From: Streptomyces mobaraensis NBRC 13819 = DSM 40847
Lineage (GTDB): Bacteria > Actinomycetota > Actinomycetes > Streptomycetales > Streptomycetaceae
Assembly: GCF_017916255.1 (NCBI RefSeq)
Contig: NZ_CP072827.1
Location: 1,240,001-1,304,000, forward strand
Direction: 5' to 3'
DNA length: 64,000 nucleotides
Shown here: piece after piece, positions 37,725 through 51,566 of the stretch
Position numbering within the stretch: the first letter of the stretch is position 1
How the letters are laid out: each line of letters opens with the position of its first letter
The notes under the pieces: model-generated
What the model was told of the DNA's origin: nothing
Databases searched by the model: none
What the model saw: the letters and a program-made list of their open reading frames with translations, nothing else
Position numbers and translations under genes: made by a program

Positions 37725-39869
37725 TCAGCCGATGTCCGGCGGATCCATCCGCAGCCGTACCGGCTCACCGTCCCGGCGGGCGAGCCGGACCGCCTGCGCG
37801 GTCCGCAGCGCGGCGGCCAGCGCGGCGCCCTGCCCGGGGCGGACGCGGACCAGCGCCCGCTCCCAGTGCTCCCCCGGCGGCGGATCGCCGGGGCGGCGCG
37901 GGCGCCCGGCGGCCGGCGGCGGCACCGGGACGGGCCCGAGGACGTCGGCCCCCTCCGGCAGCTCCGCCGCCGCCAGGAACTCCGCGACGGCCTCCGGCGG
38001 CCCGCTGACCGCGGCCATCCGGGAGACCGGCGGGAAGCCCAGCTCCGCCCGTTCGGCGAGCTCCCGCACGGCGTGGCCCTCCGGGTCCCAGCGGACCAGC
38101 GCCTGCACCGGCCGCAGCGTCGGCTCGGCCACGACGACGACCGTGCCGCCCGCCGCCTGCCCCCGCACCAGCGCGGACGCGGCCAGCCAGCGGCGCAGGG
38201 CCTCCTCCCCCGCCCGCAGGTCGGGCAGGCCGAGCAGGGCCCAGCCGTCGAGCAGCAGGGCCGCCGCGTAGCCGCCCTCGGCGACCGGCTCCGCGCCGGG
38301 CGTGGCGACGACCAGGGCGGGGGCGCCGGGGACGGTGTCCAGTACGTGGTCGCGGCCCGAGGTGCGGACCGGGACGGCGGGGAACGCCCGGCCGAGCTCC
38401 TCGGCGGTCCGGCGCGCCCCCACCACCTGGGCGCGCAGCCGGGATCCGGCGCACTCGGGGCAGTGCCAATTGACCGCCTCCACGCCGCACCAGCCGCAGT
38501 GCAGCGCGCCGTCGCCGCCGCGCGCCTCCAGGGGGCCGGCGCAGCGCCCGCACCGAGCGGGCTCGCGGCAGCGCTCGCAGGCGAGCCGGGGGACGTAGCC
38601 CCGGCGGGGCACCTGGACCAGCACCGGGCCGTGCCGCAGCCCCTCCCGGGCCACCTGCCAGGCCAGTGAGGGCAGCCGGGCGGCGCGCGCCGCCTCGTCC
38701 CGGGCGAGATCGCCGTCGCCGACCGTGCGGACCAGCGGCGCGGCGGCCCGGACGCGGGCCCGGTCGGCGGCCAGCGGCAGCGCCCAGCCCGTACGGACCA
38801 GCTGCGCCGCCTCGACGCTGCACCCGAAGGCGCCCAGCAGGAACGCGGCCTTCTCCTGGGCCGCGCGCAGCAGGAGCACCTCGCGGGCGTGCGGCTGCGG
38901 CGCGTGCTGCTCGGCGTGGCTGGAGTCCGCGTCGTCCCAGATCGCGACGAAGCCCAGGTCCCGCACGGGCGCGAACATGGCGGCGCGGGTGCCGACGACG
39001 GCCCGTACCGCGCCGCGGTTGACCGCGAGCCAGCGCCGGTAGCGCTCCTCGGGCCCGGTGTCGGCGGTGAGCAGGACGTGCCGGCCGGGCCCGAGCAGCG
39101 CGGTGAGCGCGGCGTCGACCCGGGCCGCGGCCCGCCCGTCGGGGACGACGACCAGCGCGCCGCGCCGCGAGGCGAGCGCCGCCGCGGCGGCCCGGGCCAG
39201 CTCGTCGGCCCACTGCGGCCCGGGGAGCGCCGTCCACACCGCCCGCGGGCTCTCGCCCCGGGCCACGGCCTCCAGATAGCCGGGGCCGGTGGGGTAGCGG
39301 GCCCAGCCGCCGGGGTCCGGCGCGGCGGGCGGGGGCAGCAGCGGCCCGGACGGCTCGCCCTCGATCCGGGCGTGCCGGGGCGGCACGGCCAGCTGGAGGA
39401 CGTCGGCGAGCGAGCCCGCGTACCGGTCGGCGACGGACCGGCAGAGCGCGAACAGCCGCGGGCCGAGGACGGGTTCGGGCGAGAGGACCTGGGCGATGGC
39501 GGCGAGCGGCCCCTGGTAGTCGGACTCCGGTACCCGCTCCACGATGAAGCCGTCGAGCAGACCGCCGCCCTCGCGGCGCCCGTCCCGTACGTTGCGGGTG
39601 CCCGCGCCGAAGCGGACCCGCACCCGGGCGCCCGGGCGGGCGTCCGCGTCCAGCTCGGCGGGCACGGCGTAGTCCCACAACTTGTCCAGGTGCACCGGCC
39701 CCTTGTCGACCAGCACCTTCGCGACCGGCAACTCCTTCGCCAGCGCGGCGCCCCGCCACGTTCGCGGCTTGGCCCGCGGCTTCTTCGCCTTGCGTACGGT
39801 TTCGCGGATCAGCGCGAGCTGTTCCCCTTGCGGGGGTGCTGGTTCGGGGTGCCCGTTCTCGCTGCTCAC
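37725..39869 (-). CDS. priA: Primosomal protein N' (PriA), helicase motifs degenerate
   Basis: This 714-residue PriA homologue acts in replication restart. The N-terminal DNA-binding domain is present (about residues 45-160, KVLVDKGPVHLDKLWDYAVP), as are the paired zinc-binding cysteines (CERCREPARCGRC and CGWCGVEAVNWHCPEC, about 440-490). The helicase core lacks a Walker A GxGKT sequence, and the Walker B position reads IWDDADSS instead of DEEH. Loss of ATPase motifs is typical of actinobacterial PriA, so a structural rather than helicase role is likely. It is upstream of fmt on the same strand. Confidence 0.92.
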   Translation of the reverse strand: MSSENGHPEPAPPQGEQLALIRETVRKAKKPRAKPRTWRGAALAKELPVAKVLVDKGPVHLDKLWDYAVPAELDADARPGARVRVRFGAGTRNVRDGRREGGGLLDGFIVERVPESDYQGPLAAIAQVLSPEPVLGPRLFALCRSVADRYAGSLADVLQLAVPPRHARIEGEPSGPLLPPPAAPDPGGWARYPTGPGYLEAVARGESPRAVWTALPGPQWADELARAAAAALASRRGALVVVPDGRAAARVDAALTALLGPGRHVLLTADTGPEERYRRWLAVNRGAVRAVVGTRAAMFAPVRDLGFVAIWDDADSSHAEQHAPQPHAREVLLLRAAQEKAAFLLGAFGCSVEAAQLVRTGWALPLAADRARVRAAAPLVRTVGDGDLARDEAARAARLPSLAWQVAREGLRHGPVLVQVPRRGYVPRLACERCREPARCGRCAGPLEARGGDGALHCGWCGVEAVNWHCPECAGSRLRAQVVGARRTAEELGRAFPAVPVRTSGRDHVLDTVPGAPALVVATPGAEPVAEGGYAAALLLDGWALLGLPDLRAGEEALRRWLAASALVRGQAAGGTVVVVAEPTLRPVQALVRWDPEGHAVRELAERAELGFPPVSRMAAVSGPPEAVAEFLAAAELPEGADVLGPVPVPPPAAGRPRRPGDPPPGEHWERALVRVRPGQGAALAAALRTAQAVRLARRDGEPVRLRMDPPDIG

Positions 39870-39910
39870 AGCTTCAGTCTTAGCAGAGGGCTCGGACAGT
39901 GGGGGTGGGT

Positions 39911-40128
39911 GTGCCCCGGTCCCGCCCTTTCACCGTTTCTTCCAGGGCTGCGCCCCGGACCCCGGCGTCGCGGCTTCGCCGCTCGTCCTCAATCGCCGGA
40001 CGGGCTGGATACCGCGCCCGGGCGCACCACTCAGCCCGTCCGGCGTTTGAGGACAACCGCGCGGAGCGCGGTTTCGGGGGCGCGGGGGCTCGCCCCCGCA
40101 AGAAACGGCGAAAGGGCGGGACCGGGGC
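39911..40128. repeat. Intergenic palindromic repeat, copy 3
   Basis: This occupies the spacer between the start of priA and the end of metK. It is bounded by gccccggtcccgccctttca on the left and aaagggcgggaccggggc on the right. Internal paired modules are gtcctcaatcgccggacggg and cccgtccggcgtttgaggac, plus cgcgggggctcgcccccgc. It is nearly a complete inverted structure, and follows the metK stop codon on the minus strand. Confidence 0.85.
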
Positions 40129-40187
40129 TCCGAAAACGACAACGGCCCCGGGAGCGGATACCCGCCCCGGGGCCGTACGCCACTACG

Positions 40188-41396
40188 TCAGAGACCCGCA
40201 GCCTTGCGCAGCGCGTCCACGCGGTCCGTCCGCTCCCACGTGAAGTCCTCGTGCTCACGCCCGAAGTGACCGTACGCCGCCGTCTGGGCGTAGATCGGCC
40301 GCAGCAGGTCCAGGTCGCGGATGATCGCGGCCGGCCGCAGGTCGAAGACCTCGCCGATGGCGTGCTCGATCTTCTCGGTGTCGACCGTGGCCGTCCCGAA
40401 GGTCTCGACGAACAGACCGACCGGCTCCGCCTTGCCGATCGCGTAAGCGACCTGCACCTCGCAGCGGGCGGCCAGCCCGGCGGCGACCACGTTCTTCGCG
40501 ACCCAGCGCATCGCGTACGCGGCCGAGCGGTCGACCTTGGACGGGTCCTTGCCGGAGAAGGCGCCGCCACCGTGGCGGGCCATGCCGCCGTAGGTGTCGA
40601 TGATGATCTTGCGGCCGGTGAGGCCGGCGTCGCCCATGGGGCCGCCGATCTCGAAGCGACCGGTGGGGTTGACCAGCAGGCGGTAGCCCTCGGTCTCCAG
40701 CTTGATGCCGTCCTCGACCAGCTCCTTGAGGACGTGCTCCACGACGTACTCGCGGATGTCGGGGGCGAGCAGCGAGTCCAGGTCGATGTCGGACGCGTGC
40801 TGCGAGGAGACGACGACGGTGTCCAGGCGGACCGCCTTGTTGCCGTCGTACTCGATGGTGACCTGGGTCTTGCCGTCGGGGCGCAGGTACGGGATGGTCC
40901 CGTTCTTGCGGACCTCCGTCAGACGGCGCGACAGGCGGTGCGCCAGGTTGATCGGGAGGGGCATGAGCTCGGGCGTCTCGTCGCAGGCGTAGCCGAACAT
41001 CAGGCCCTGGTCGCCCGCGCCCTGCTTGTCGAGCTCGTCCTCATCGCCCTCGACCCGCGCCTCGTACGCGGCGTCGACACCCTGTGCGATGTCCGGGGAC
41101 TGCGATCCGATCGAGACCGAGACGCCGCAGGAAGCGCCGTCGAAGCCCTTCTTGGACGAGTCGTAGCCGATCTCCAGGATCTTGTTGCGGACCAGCGTGG
41201 CGATCGGCGCGTACGCCTTCGTGGTCACCTCGCCGGCGACGTGCACCAGGCCGGTGGTGATCAGGGTCTCGACGGCGACCCGGGAGGTCGGGTCCTCCTT
41301 GAGGAGGGCGTCGAGAATGGTGTCGCTGATCTGGTCAGCGATCTTGTCGGGGTGACCCTCGGTCACGGATTCCGAGGTGAACAGGCGGCGGGACAC
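40188..41396 (-). CDS. metK: S-adenosylmethionine synthetase
   Basis: MetK makes S-adenosylmethionine from ATP and methionine. The 402-residue protein starts with GTG at 41396 ([20 protein letters not shown]) after an agggag site. Signature motifs [12 protein letters not shown] and [19 protein letters not shown] are intact. The length equals that of S. coelicolor MetK, which supports the GTG over the longer upstream frame. It lies 185 bp downstream of coaBC, with its own likely promoter region containing dyads at 41522-41553. It supplies methyl groups, including for RsmB nearby. Confidence 0.97.
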   Translation of the reverse strand: MSRRLFTSESVTEGHPDKIADQISDTILDALLKEDPTSRVAVETLITTGLVHVAGEVTTKAYAPIATLVRNKILEIGYDSSKKGFDGASCGVSVSIGSQSPDIAQGVDAAYEARVEGDEDELDKQGAGDQGLMFGYACDETPELMPLPINLAHRLSRRLTEVRKNGTIPYLRPDGKTQVTIEYDGNKAVRLDTVVVSSQHASDIDLDSLLAPDIREYVVEHVLKELVEDGIKLETEGYRLLVNPTGRFEIGGPMGDAGLTGRKIIIDTYGGMARHGGGAFSGKDPSKVDRSAAYAMRWVAKNVVAAGLAARCEVQVAYAIGKAEPVGLFVETFGTATVDTEKIEHAIGEVFDLRPAAIIRDLDLLRPIYAQTAAYGHFGREHEDFTWERTDRVDALRKAAGL

Positions 41397-41521
41397 ATCG
41401 CTCCCTGGGGTTGCAGCGGCTGCTGGCTGATCATTGGCGGTTCCGGACGAGAGCTGCGCTCGTGCACGGACCGGTGTCAGTTTATCCGGCCTTTGCTCCC
41501 TGCGGACCTCCTGTCCAGCAT

Positions 41522-41553
41522 CACTAAGGACCCGCCTAGTGACACTCGTCACC
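41522..41553 (-). promoter_or_regulatory. Dyad symmetry upstream of metK with an AGTGA-n6-TCACC element
   Basis: Two overlapping inverted repeats lie between coaBC and metK: cactaagg/cctagtg (41522-41541) and gtgac/gtcac (41539-41552). The second contains agtgacactcgtcacc, which matches the published BldD half-site pattern AGTGA and TCACC on either side of a short gap. The functional link is speculative. Confidence 0.35.
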
Positions 41554-41581
41554 CCGTTCGCCGCTGGCACATGTGAGCGGG

Positions 41582-42784
41582 TTATGTCAGACGGTCGGCG
41601 ACCAGGTCCCAGACAACGTCCGCCAGATCCTCCTTGGGGCCGTGCGGGACGGGGGTCTCACCGCCGTCGGCGGAGAGGACGACGGCCTCGTTCTCCGTCG
41701 AGCCGAAGGTCCGGCCCTCCCCCACCTCGTTGACCACGAGGAGGTCGCAGCCCTTGCGCGCGAGCTTGGCGCGGCCGTTGGCCAGCACCTCGTCCGTCTC
41801 GGCCGCGAAGCCCACGACGACCTGCCCGGGCCGGGCCCGGTCCGCCGACAGCTCGGCGAGGACGTCCGGGTTGCGGACCAGCTCGACGGGCGCGGGCTCC
41901 TCGCCGTCCCGCTTCTTGATCTTGCCGGGGGCGTAGTGCGCGGGCCGGAAGTCGGCGACCGCGGCGGCCATCACCACGGCGTCCGCGTCGGCCGCGGCCT
42001 TGAGTACCGCCTCCCGCAGCTGCACCGCCGTGCCCACCCGCACCACGTCGGCCCCGGCCGGGTCGGGCAGCTCGCTGTTGGCCGCCACCAGCGTGACCCG
42101 GGCACCGCGCGCGACGGCGGTCCTGGCCAGGGCGTAGCCCTGCCGGCCGGAGGAGCGGTTGCCGAGGTAGCGCACCGGGTCCAGGGGCTCGCGGGTGCCG
42201 CCGGCGCTGATCACCACGTGCCGGCCGGCCAGGTCCCGCCCTTCGGCGCCACGGGCCAGCACCCGGCGGCAGATCTCGAAGATCTCGGCCGGGTCGGGGA
42301 AGCGGCCCTTGCCGGTGTCCACGCCGGTCAGCCGGCCGACGGCGGGCTCGACGACGACGGCGCCCCGGCGGCGGAGGGTGGCCACGTTCTCCTGGGTGGC
42401 CTGGTTCTCCCACATCTCGGTGTGCATGGCGGGCACGAAGACCACCGGGCAGCGGGCGGTGAGGAGGGTGTTGGTCAGCAGGTCGTCGGCCAGCCCGTGG
42501 GCGGCCTTGGCCAGCATGTCGGCGGTACAGGGGGCGACCACGACGAGGTCGGCCTCCTGGCCGATCCGCACGTGCGGCACCTCGTGGACGCTCTCCCACA
42601 CCTCGGTGCCGGCCGGGCGCCCGGAGAGCGCGGACCAGGTGGCCTCCCCGACGAAGTGCAGCGCCGAGGCCGTCGGGACGACGCGTACGTCGTGGCCCGA
42701 CTCGGTGAGCCGGCGCAGCAGCTCACACGCCTTGTAGGCGGCGATCCCGCCGCTGACCCCCAGCACGACCTTGGGCTTGTCCAT
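41582..42784 (-). CDS. coaBC: Bifunctional phosphopantothenoylcysteine decarboxylase/synthetase
   Basis: This 400-residue CoA-biosynthesis fusion starts at the ATG at 42784 ([20 protein letters not shown]). The flavin-dependent CoaC decarboxylase (about residues 1-180) has [13 protein letters not shown]. The CoaB synthetase (about 185-400) has [20 protein letters not shown] and the lysine-rich [10 protein letters not shown] loop. Both active-site regions look complete. It follows rpoZ, from which it is separated by a 12-bp hairpin. Confidence 0.96.
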   Translation of the reverse strand: MDKPKVVLGVSGGIAAYKACELLRRLTESGHDVRVVPTASALHFVGEATWSALSGRPAGTEVWESVHEVPHVRIGQEADLVVVAPCTADMLAKAAHGLADDLLTNTLLTARCPVVFVPAMHTEMWENQATQENVATLRRRGAVVVEPAVGRLTGVDTGKGRFPDPAEIFEICRRVLARGAEGRDLAGRHVVISAGGTREPLDPVRYLGNRSSGRQGYALARTAVARGARVTLVAANSELPDPAGADVVRVGTAVQLREAVLKAAADADAVVMAAAVADFRPAHYAPGKIKKRDGEEPAPVELVRNPDVLAELSADRARPGQVVVGFAAETDEVLANGRAKLARKGCDLLVVNEVGEGRTFGSTENEAVVLSADGGETPVPHGPKEDLADVVWDLVADRLT

Positions 42785-42831
42785 CGCTCGCCTCTCCCCG
42801 CTCTCGTTGTGCAGGCTTCCATGACACACCA

Positions 42832-42860
42832 AGGGCCCGGCAGTGGTGCTGCCGGGCCCT
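42832..42860 (-). terminator. Hairpin between rpoZ and coaBC
   Basis: A perfect 12-bp stem, agggcccggcag with ctgccgggccct and a 5-nt loop tggtg, lies after the rpoZ stop and before coaBC. It would terminate or attenuate gmk-rpoZ transcription. Confidence 0.7.
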
Positions 42861-42897
42861 CGGTGAACGTATCTCGTCGCTTGTCGCGCGGAGTCGC

Positions 42898-43170
42898 CTA
42901 CTGCGCCGGGGCCTCGATGGCCTCGGAGGTGAGCAGACCCGCGTTGATCTCGCGGAGCGCGATGGAGAGCGGCTTCTCGTGGACGTGGGTGTCCACCAGC
43001 GGACCGACGTACTCCAGCAGGCCCTCGCCGAGCTGCGAGTAGTACGCGTTGATCTGGCGCGCGCGCTTGGCGGCGTAGATCACCAGGCTGTACTTCGAGT
43101 CGGTCGCTTCGAGCAGCTCATCAATCGGCGGGTTGATGATGCCCTCGGGCGCGGTGATGGAAGAGGACAC
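42898..43170 (-). CDS. rpoZ: RNA polymerase omega subunit
   Basis: This 90-residue protein matches the usual actinobacterial length. It contains [20 protein letters not shown] and [12 protein letters not shown], the conserved contacts to beta-prime, and ends in an extended tail. Omega aids RNA polymerase assembly. It lies 87 bp after gmk, the usual gmk-rpoZ-coaBC order. Confidence 0.97.
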   Translation of the reverse strand: MSSSITAPEGIINPPIDELLEATDSKYSLVIYAAKRARQINAYYSQLGEGLLEYVGPLVDTHVHEKPLSIALREINAGLLTSEAIEAPAQ

Positions 43171-43257
43171 TCTCTGCCTTCCGAAGGGGGGTGAAGAAAG
43201 TCGTGATGCGCGAATGGGGCGTACCGGGTGTACGGGACGTACGGGGTGTACCCCTGC

Positions 43258-43848
43258 TCATCGGAGCAAGGCTAGCAGCTCCCGCGCGACGTCCTCGACG
43301 GAGGTGTTGACCAGGGTGGTGTCGAACTCCGACTCCGCCGCCAGCTCGGTGCGGGCCGCGGCCAGCCGCCGCTCGATGACCTCGGGCGACTCGGTGCCCC
43401 GGCCGGTGAGCCGGCGGACCAGCTCGTCCCAGCTCGGCGGCGCGAGGAAGACCAGCTGGGCGTCCTCCATGGACGCGCGGACCTGCCGGGCGCCCTGGAG
43501 GTCGATCTCCAGCAGTACCGGCTCGCCGGCCTCCAGGCGGTCCAGGACCGCCTGACGCGGCGTGCCGTACCGGTTGCCGGCGAACTCGGCCCACTCCAGC
43601 AGCTCTCCGTTGGCGACGAGCTTGTCGAACTCCGTGTCGTCGACGAAGAAGTACTGGACACCCTCCCGCTCACCGGGGCGCGGCTTGCGGGTGGTGCAGG
43701 ACACCGAGAGCCACACCTCGGGGTGGGCCTTGCGCATGTGGGCGACGACCGTGCTCTTGCCGACCCCGGAGGGACCGGAGAGCACGGTCAGCCGCGGACG
43801 TCTGGCCGGGGGGACGGGGGTCGTCCCCCGGGAGACTGCAGTACTCAT
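43258..43848 (-). CDS. gmk: Guanylate kinase
   Basis: This 196-residue enzyme phosphorylates GMP to GDP. The P-loop [17 protein letters not shown] is near residue 26 and the GMP-binding segment [20 protein letters not shown] near 50. It contains [13 protein letters not shown] and ends normally. It is likely cotranscribed with mihF upstream (38-bp gap) and rpoZ downstream. Confidence 0.97.
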   Translation of the reverse strand: MSTAVSRGTTPVPPARRPRLTVLSGPSGVGKSTVVAHMRKAHPEVWLSVSCTTRKPRPGEREGVQYFFVDDTEFDKLVANGELLEWAEFAGNRYGTPRQAVLDRLEAGEPVLLEIDLQGARQVRASMEDAQLVFLAPPSWDELVRRLTGRGTESPEVIERRLAAARTELAAESEFDTTLVNTSVEDVARELLALLR

Positions 43849-43886
43849 GCAGCGATTATCCCGGTTCCCGGGAGTGCCCGGTAACG

Positions 43887-44210
43887 TCAGGCCGCGGTGC
43901 TGCCGAACTCCCGCTCAAGAGCCGCGATCTGGTTCGTACCGAGCCCGCGGACACGGCGGCTCTCGGAGATCCCGAGCCGCTCCATGATCTGCTTGGCGCG
44001 GACCTTGCCCACGCCGGGCAGGCTCTCCAGGAGGGCGCTGACCTTCATCTTGCCGATGACGTCATCCTCCTGGCCCTGCTTGATCACGTCGTGCAGCGAG
44101 GCGCCGGAGTGCTTGAGCCGATTCTTGACCTCGGCGCGGGCCCGGCGAGCCGCGGCGGCCTTTTCGAGCGCGGCTGCGCGCTGTTCAGGGGTAAGGGGCG
44201 GAAGAGCCAC
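43887..44210 (-). CDS. mihF: Actinobacterial integration host factor sIHF
   Basis: This 107-residue nucleoid protein starts at GTG 44210 ([17 protein letters not shown]), the same length as S. coelicolor sIHF. A long N-terminal helix is followed by a helix-two-turn-helix DNA-binding domain with [20 protein letters not shown] and a C-terminal [19 protein letters not shown]. It is unrelated to E. coli IHF. It organises the nucleoid and influences sporulation and secondary metabolism in Streptomyces. A good promoter lies about 50 bp upstream. Confidence 0.95.
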   Translation of the reverse strand: MALPPLTPEQRAAALEKAAAARRARAEVKNRLKHSGASLHDVIKQGQEDDVIGKMKVSALLESLPGVGKVRAKQIMERLGISESRRVRGLGTNQIAALEREFGSTAA

Positions 44211-44256
44211 GCCTACGTCACCTCGGATGTCGAACTGTCGGATAAGGACCGGTGAG

Positions 44257-44285
44257 AACCTAGTCGGCCCACACCTGGGGAGCAA
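44257..44285 (-). promoter_or_regulatory. Promoter of mihF-gmk-rpoZ
   Basis: On the minus strand TTGCTC (44280-44285) and TAGGTT (44257-44262) are exactly 17 bp apart, 47 bp upstream of the mihF start. The spacer and boxes fit a vegetative sigma-70/HrdB promoter. Confidence 0.6.
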
Positions 44286-44359
44286 CGAGCAACGCGCTTG
44301 CACGTTCGCTCTTGTCGGAGACTAGCGGCCGATCCCGCTCCAGTCAGCGAGAACAGCGG

Positions 44360-44396
44360 AAAAGTCCTGGTCAGCCTTGCTCGACCAGGACTTTTT
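44360..44396 (-). terminator. Terminator at the end of the pyrimidine operon
   Basis: A perfect 13-bp stem (aaaagtcctggtc and gaccaggactttt, 10-nt loop) has a T-rich flank on both strands, a rare classical intrinsic terminator in this GC-rich sequence. It lies 50 bp after pyrF and isolates the pyr operon from mihF. Confidence 0.88.
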
Positions 44397-44446
44397 CGGA
44401 CATAGCGGCCGGGGAATCCCCCGGCGGCGCCGCTCGCCGGCCGCGA

Positions 44447-45315
44447 TCAGCCGGTGCCGACCGCCTCCCGCACCTCGTCCGCGAACCGCGCCGCGCTCTC
44501 CCGCAGGGCGCTGACGTCGGGTCCGTGCCGGAGCACGCCCCGGCTCACGTTGGGGACGACGTCCCGGACCGCCGCGCCGAAGACCTTCGGCAGGTCCGCG
44601 GCGGTGGCGCCCTGGGCGCCGATGCCGGGGGCGAGCAGCGGGCCGCCGATGGCCGGATCGACGCCGGCCGCGGTGAGCCCGCCGGCCAGCGTGGCCCCGA
44701 CGACCGCGCCGAAGGAGCCCATCGGGGCGGCGTCGGCGTTCTCGGCGCGCAGGTGGTCCAGCATCGTCGCGGCGACGCTCCGCCCGTCCGCGCGGAGCGC
44801 GTGCTGCACCTCGGCGCCCTCCGGGTTGGAGGTGAGGGCGAGGACGAAGACGCCGGTGCCGCTCGCGCGGGCCAGGTCCAGGGCGGGGCGCAGGGCGCCG
44901 TAGCCGAGGTACGGGCTGACGGTGACCGCGTCGGAGAAGAGCGGCGCGGCGGGGTCGAGGTAGGTCTCGGCGTAGGCGGCCATGGTGGAGCCGATGTCGC
45001 CGCGCTTGGCGTCCATCAGCACCAGGGCGCCGGCCGCGCGGGCGTCGGCGACGGCCCGCTCCAGGACGGCGATGCCGCGCGAGCCGAAGCGCTCGAAGAA
45101 GGCGGACTGGGGCTTGAGGACGGCCACCCGGTCGGCCAGCGCCTCCACGGTGGTGCGGGCGAACCGCTCCAGGCCCGCGATGTCGTCGCCGAGGCCCCAG
45201 GCGGAGAGCAGGGCGGCGTGCGGGTCGATGCCGACGCAGAGCGGGCCGCGCTCGTCCATGGCGCGGCGCAGGCGGGCGCCGAAGGGCTCCAGGGGCGGCA
45301 CGGGGGTCACGGGAG

Positions 45316-45319
<4 letters not shown>
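44447..45319 (-). CDS. pyrF: Orotidine 5'-phosphate decarboxylase
   Basis: PyrF makes UMP, the last de novo pyrimidine step. The 290-residue protein is the type 2 form common in Actinobacteria and includes GPLCVGIDPHAALLSAWGL and the catalytic LVLMDAKRGDIGSTMAAYAE. GTG at 45319 overlaps the pyrD stop as GTGA, which decides the start; upstream in-frame sequence is Arg-rich noise. It is the last gene of the operon, followed by a strong terminator. Confidence 0.95.
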
Positions 45320-46440
<1,121 letters not shown>

Positions 46441-46485
46441 TTCGGGCCTTCTGGGCAGCGAAGAAGGGAACGGAGAGCTCGTGAA

Positions 46486-46513
46486 GAGGGGGACACCTCC
46501 CGGTGTCCCCCTC
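46486..46513 (-). terminator. Intra-operon hairpin between carB and pyrD
   Basis: A perfect 12-bp stem (gagggggacacc and ggtgtccccctc, 4-nt loop tccc) sits in the 79-bp carB-pyrD gap. There is no U-tract. It could lower pyrD-pyrF expression relative to carB or stabilise the upstream mRNA. Confidence 0.65.
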
Positions 46514-46519
46514 CGCGTC

Positions 46520-49823
<3,304 letters not shown>

Positions 49824-49831
<8 letters not shown>

Positions 49832-50981
49832 GCTGGCCCTCCATCAGGGAGACGAAGCGGTCGAACAGGTAGGCCGCGTCGTGCGGGCCGGCTGCGGCTT
49901 CGGGGTGGTACTGGACGCTGAAGGCCGGCCGGTCGAGCAGCCGGAGCCCCTCGACCACGTCGTCGTTGAGGCAGACGTGGGAGACCTCGACGCGGCCGTA
50001 GGGGGTGTCGGCGGGCCCGTCGAGCGGGGCGTCGACGGCGAAGCCGTGGTTGTGCGCGGTGACCTCGACCTTGCCGGTCGTCCGGTCCTGCACGGGCTGG
50101 TTGATGCCGCGGTGGCCGTACTTCAGCTTGTAGGTGCCGAAGCCCAGCGCGCGGCCGAGGATCTGGTTGCCGAAGCAGATGCCGAAGAGCGGGGTCTTCC
50201 GCTCCAGCACCGCCCGCATCACCGCGACCGGGTGGTCGGCGGTGGCCGGGTCGCCCGGGCCGTTGGAGAAGAACACGCCGTCCGGGTTCACCGCGTAGAC
50301 GTCCTCGACGGTCGCCGTGGCGGGCAGGACGTGGACCTCTATGCCGCGCTCGGCCATCCGGTGCGGGGTCATGCCCTTGATGCCCAGGTCGATGGCGGCG
50401 ACGGTGTACTTCTTCGCGCCGATCGCCGGGACGACGTAGGTCTCCTTGGTGGCGACCTCGGCGGAGAGGTCCGCGCCCGCCATCTCGGGGGCCTGCCGCA
50501 CCTGCTCCAGCATGGCGGCCTCGCCCGGCAGGGTCGCGCCGGAGAAGATGCCGACCCGCATGGCACCGCGCTCGCGCAGGTGGCGGGTGAGGGCGCGGGT
50601 GTCGATGCCGCTGATGCCGACGACGCCCTGGCGCTCCAGTTCCTCGTCGAGGGAGCGGCGGGAGCGCCAGTTCGACGGGGTCCGGGCGGGGTCGCGGACC
50701 ACGTAGCCGGCCACCCAGATGCGGGACGACTCCGGGTCCTCGTCGTTGACGCCGGTGTTGCCCACGTGCGGGGCGGTCATCACGACCACCTGGCGGTGGT
50801 ACGAGGGGTCGGTGAGGGTCTCCTGGTAGCCGGTCATACCGGTGGAGAACACGGCCTCGCCGAAGGTGGTGCCCACGGCCCCGTAGGCCCGGCCCCGGAA
50901 GACGCGGCCGTCCTCCAGGACGAGTACGGCGGGAAGCGCCCCTTTCCTCTGCGAGGGGTTCCCCGGGTGCGAGGTCGTCAT
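49824..50981 (-). CDS. carA: Carbamoyl-phosphate synthase, small subunit
   Basis: This 385-residue class I glutamine amidotransferase starts at the ATG at 50981 ([20 protein letters not shown]), which overlaps the upstream gene's stop as ATGA. The nucleophile Cys lies in [17 protein letters not shown], and the triad His/Glu in [15 protein letters not shown]. The N-terminal CPSase domain contains [20 protein letters not shown]. It channels ammonia to CarB. Confidence 0.97.
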
Positions 50982-51565
50982 CGTGCGCCTTCCGTCGTGC
51001 TGTTCAGGTTCTGCAAGGTGGTGAGCTCCTCGACCCAGGCCGGGTGCTCCGCCACGCGATCGGCCCGGAAGCCGGAGTCGATCTGCCGGTCGCCGTGCTG
51101 CCAGGTGATGATCAACAGGCCGCCCTCGGTGAGGACCTTGCCGGCGATGCCCTTGTCCAGGCGGGCGCCGCGCACGGCCGCGGCGGGGATCAGGAAGTCG
51201 GTGGCGCCGGGGCGCAGCACGCTCACGCCCTCGTCGGTGAGGGTGAGCTGAGCGCGGCTGCGGGTGCCGAGGCCCCCGGCGACGATGCGGTCCAGCCACT
51301 GTCCGGCGGTGGTGGAGCCGTGGTACCGGCCGCTGAGGGTGAGCCGGGCCGGGCCCGGCTCCTCCGGGACGGCGGGCAGCGGCGGCAGGTCGCCCTGGAG
51401 CGTGCCGCGCCACTTCCAGCCCTCGCGCATCAGCCAGTACAGGAGCGCGATGAAGAGCAGCAGACCCACGACCCAGCCGGCGCGTGCCGCCCAGTCGGTG
51501 ACGGCCTGCGACTTCTGCTCGTCCGCGAGGTGAGTGCTCGCGAGGTTGGTGATCAAAGGTGTCAC
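50978..51565 (-). CDS. PH-like membrane protein of the pyrimidine operon
   Basis: This 195-residue protein has one membrane helix (about residues 28-48, [20 protein letters not shown]) followed by a beta-rich PH-like domain (about 75-180). It always sits between pyrC and carA in actinobacteria, as I recall for mycobacterial Rv1382, and is annotated only as a possible export or membrane protein. It starts 1 bp before pyrC ends and overlaps carA by 4 bp, so it is an integral operon member. Its role in pyrimidine synthesis is unknown. Confidence 0.85.
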   Translation of the reverse strand: MTPLITNLASTHLADEQKSQAVTDWAARAGWVVGLLLFIALLYWLMREGWKWRGTLQGDLPPLPAVPEEPGPARLTLSGRYHGSTTAGQWLDRIVAGGLGTRSRAQLTLTDEGVSVLRPGATDFLIPAAAVRGARLDKGIAGKVLTEGGLLIITWQHGDRQIDSGFRADRVAEHPAWVEELTTLQNLNSTTEGAR

Positions 51566-51566
51566 G

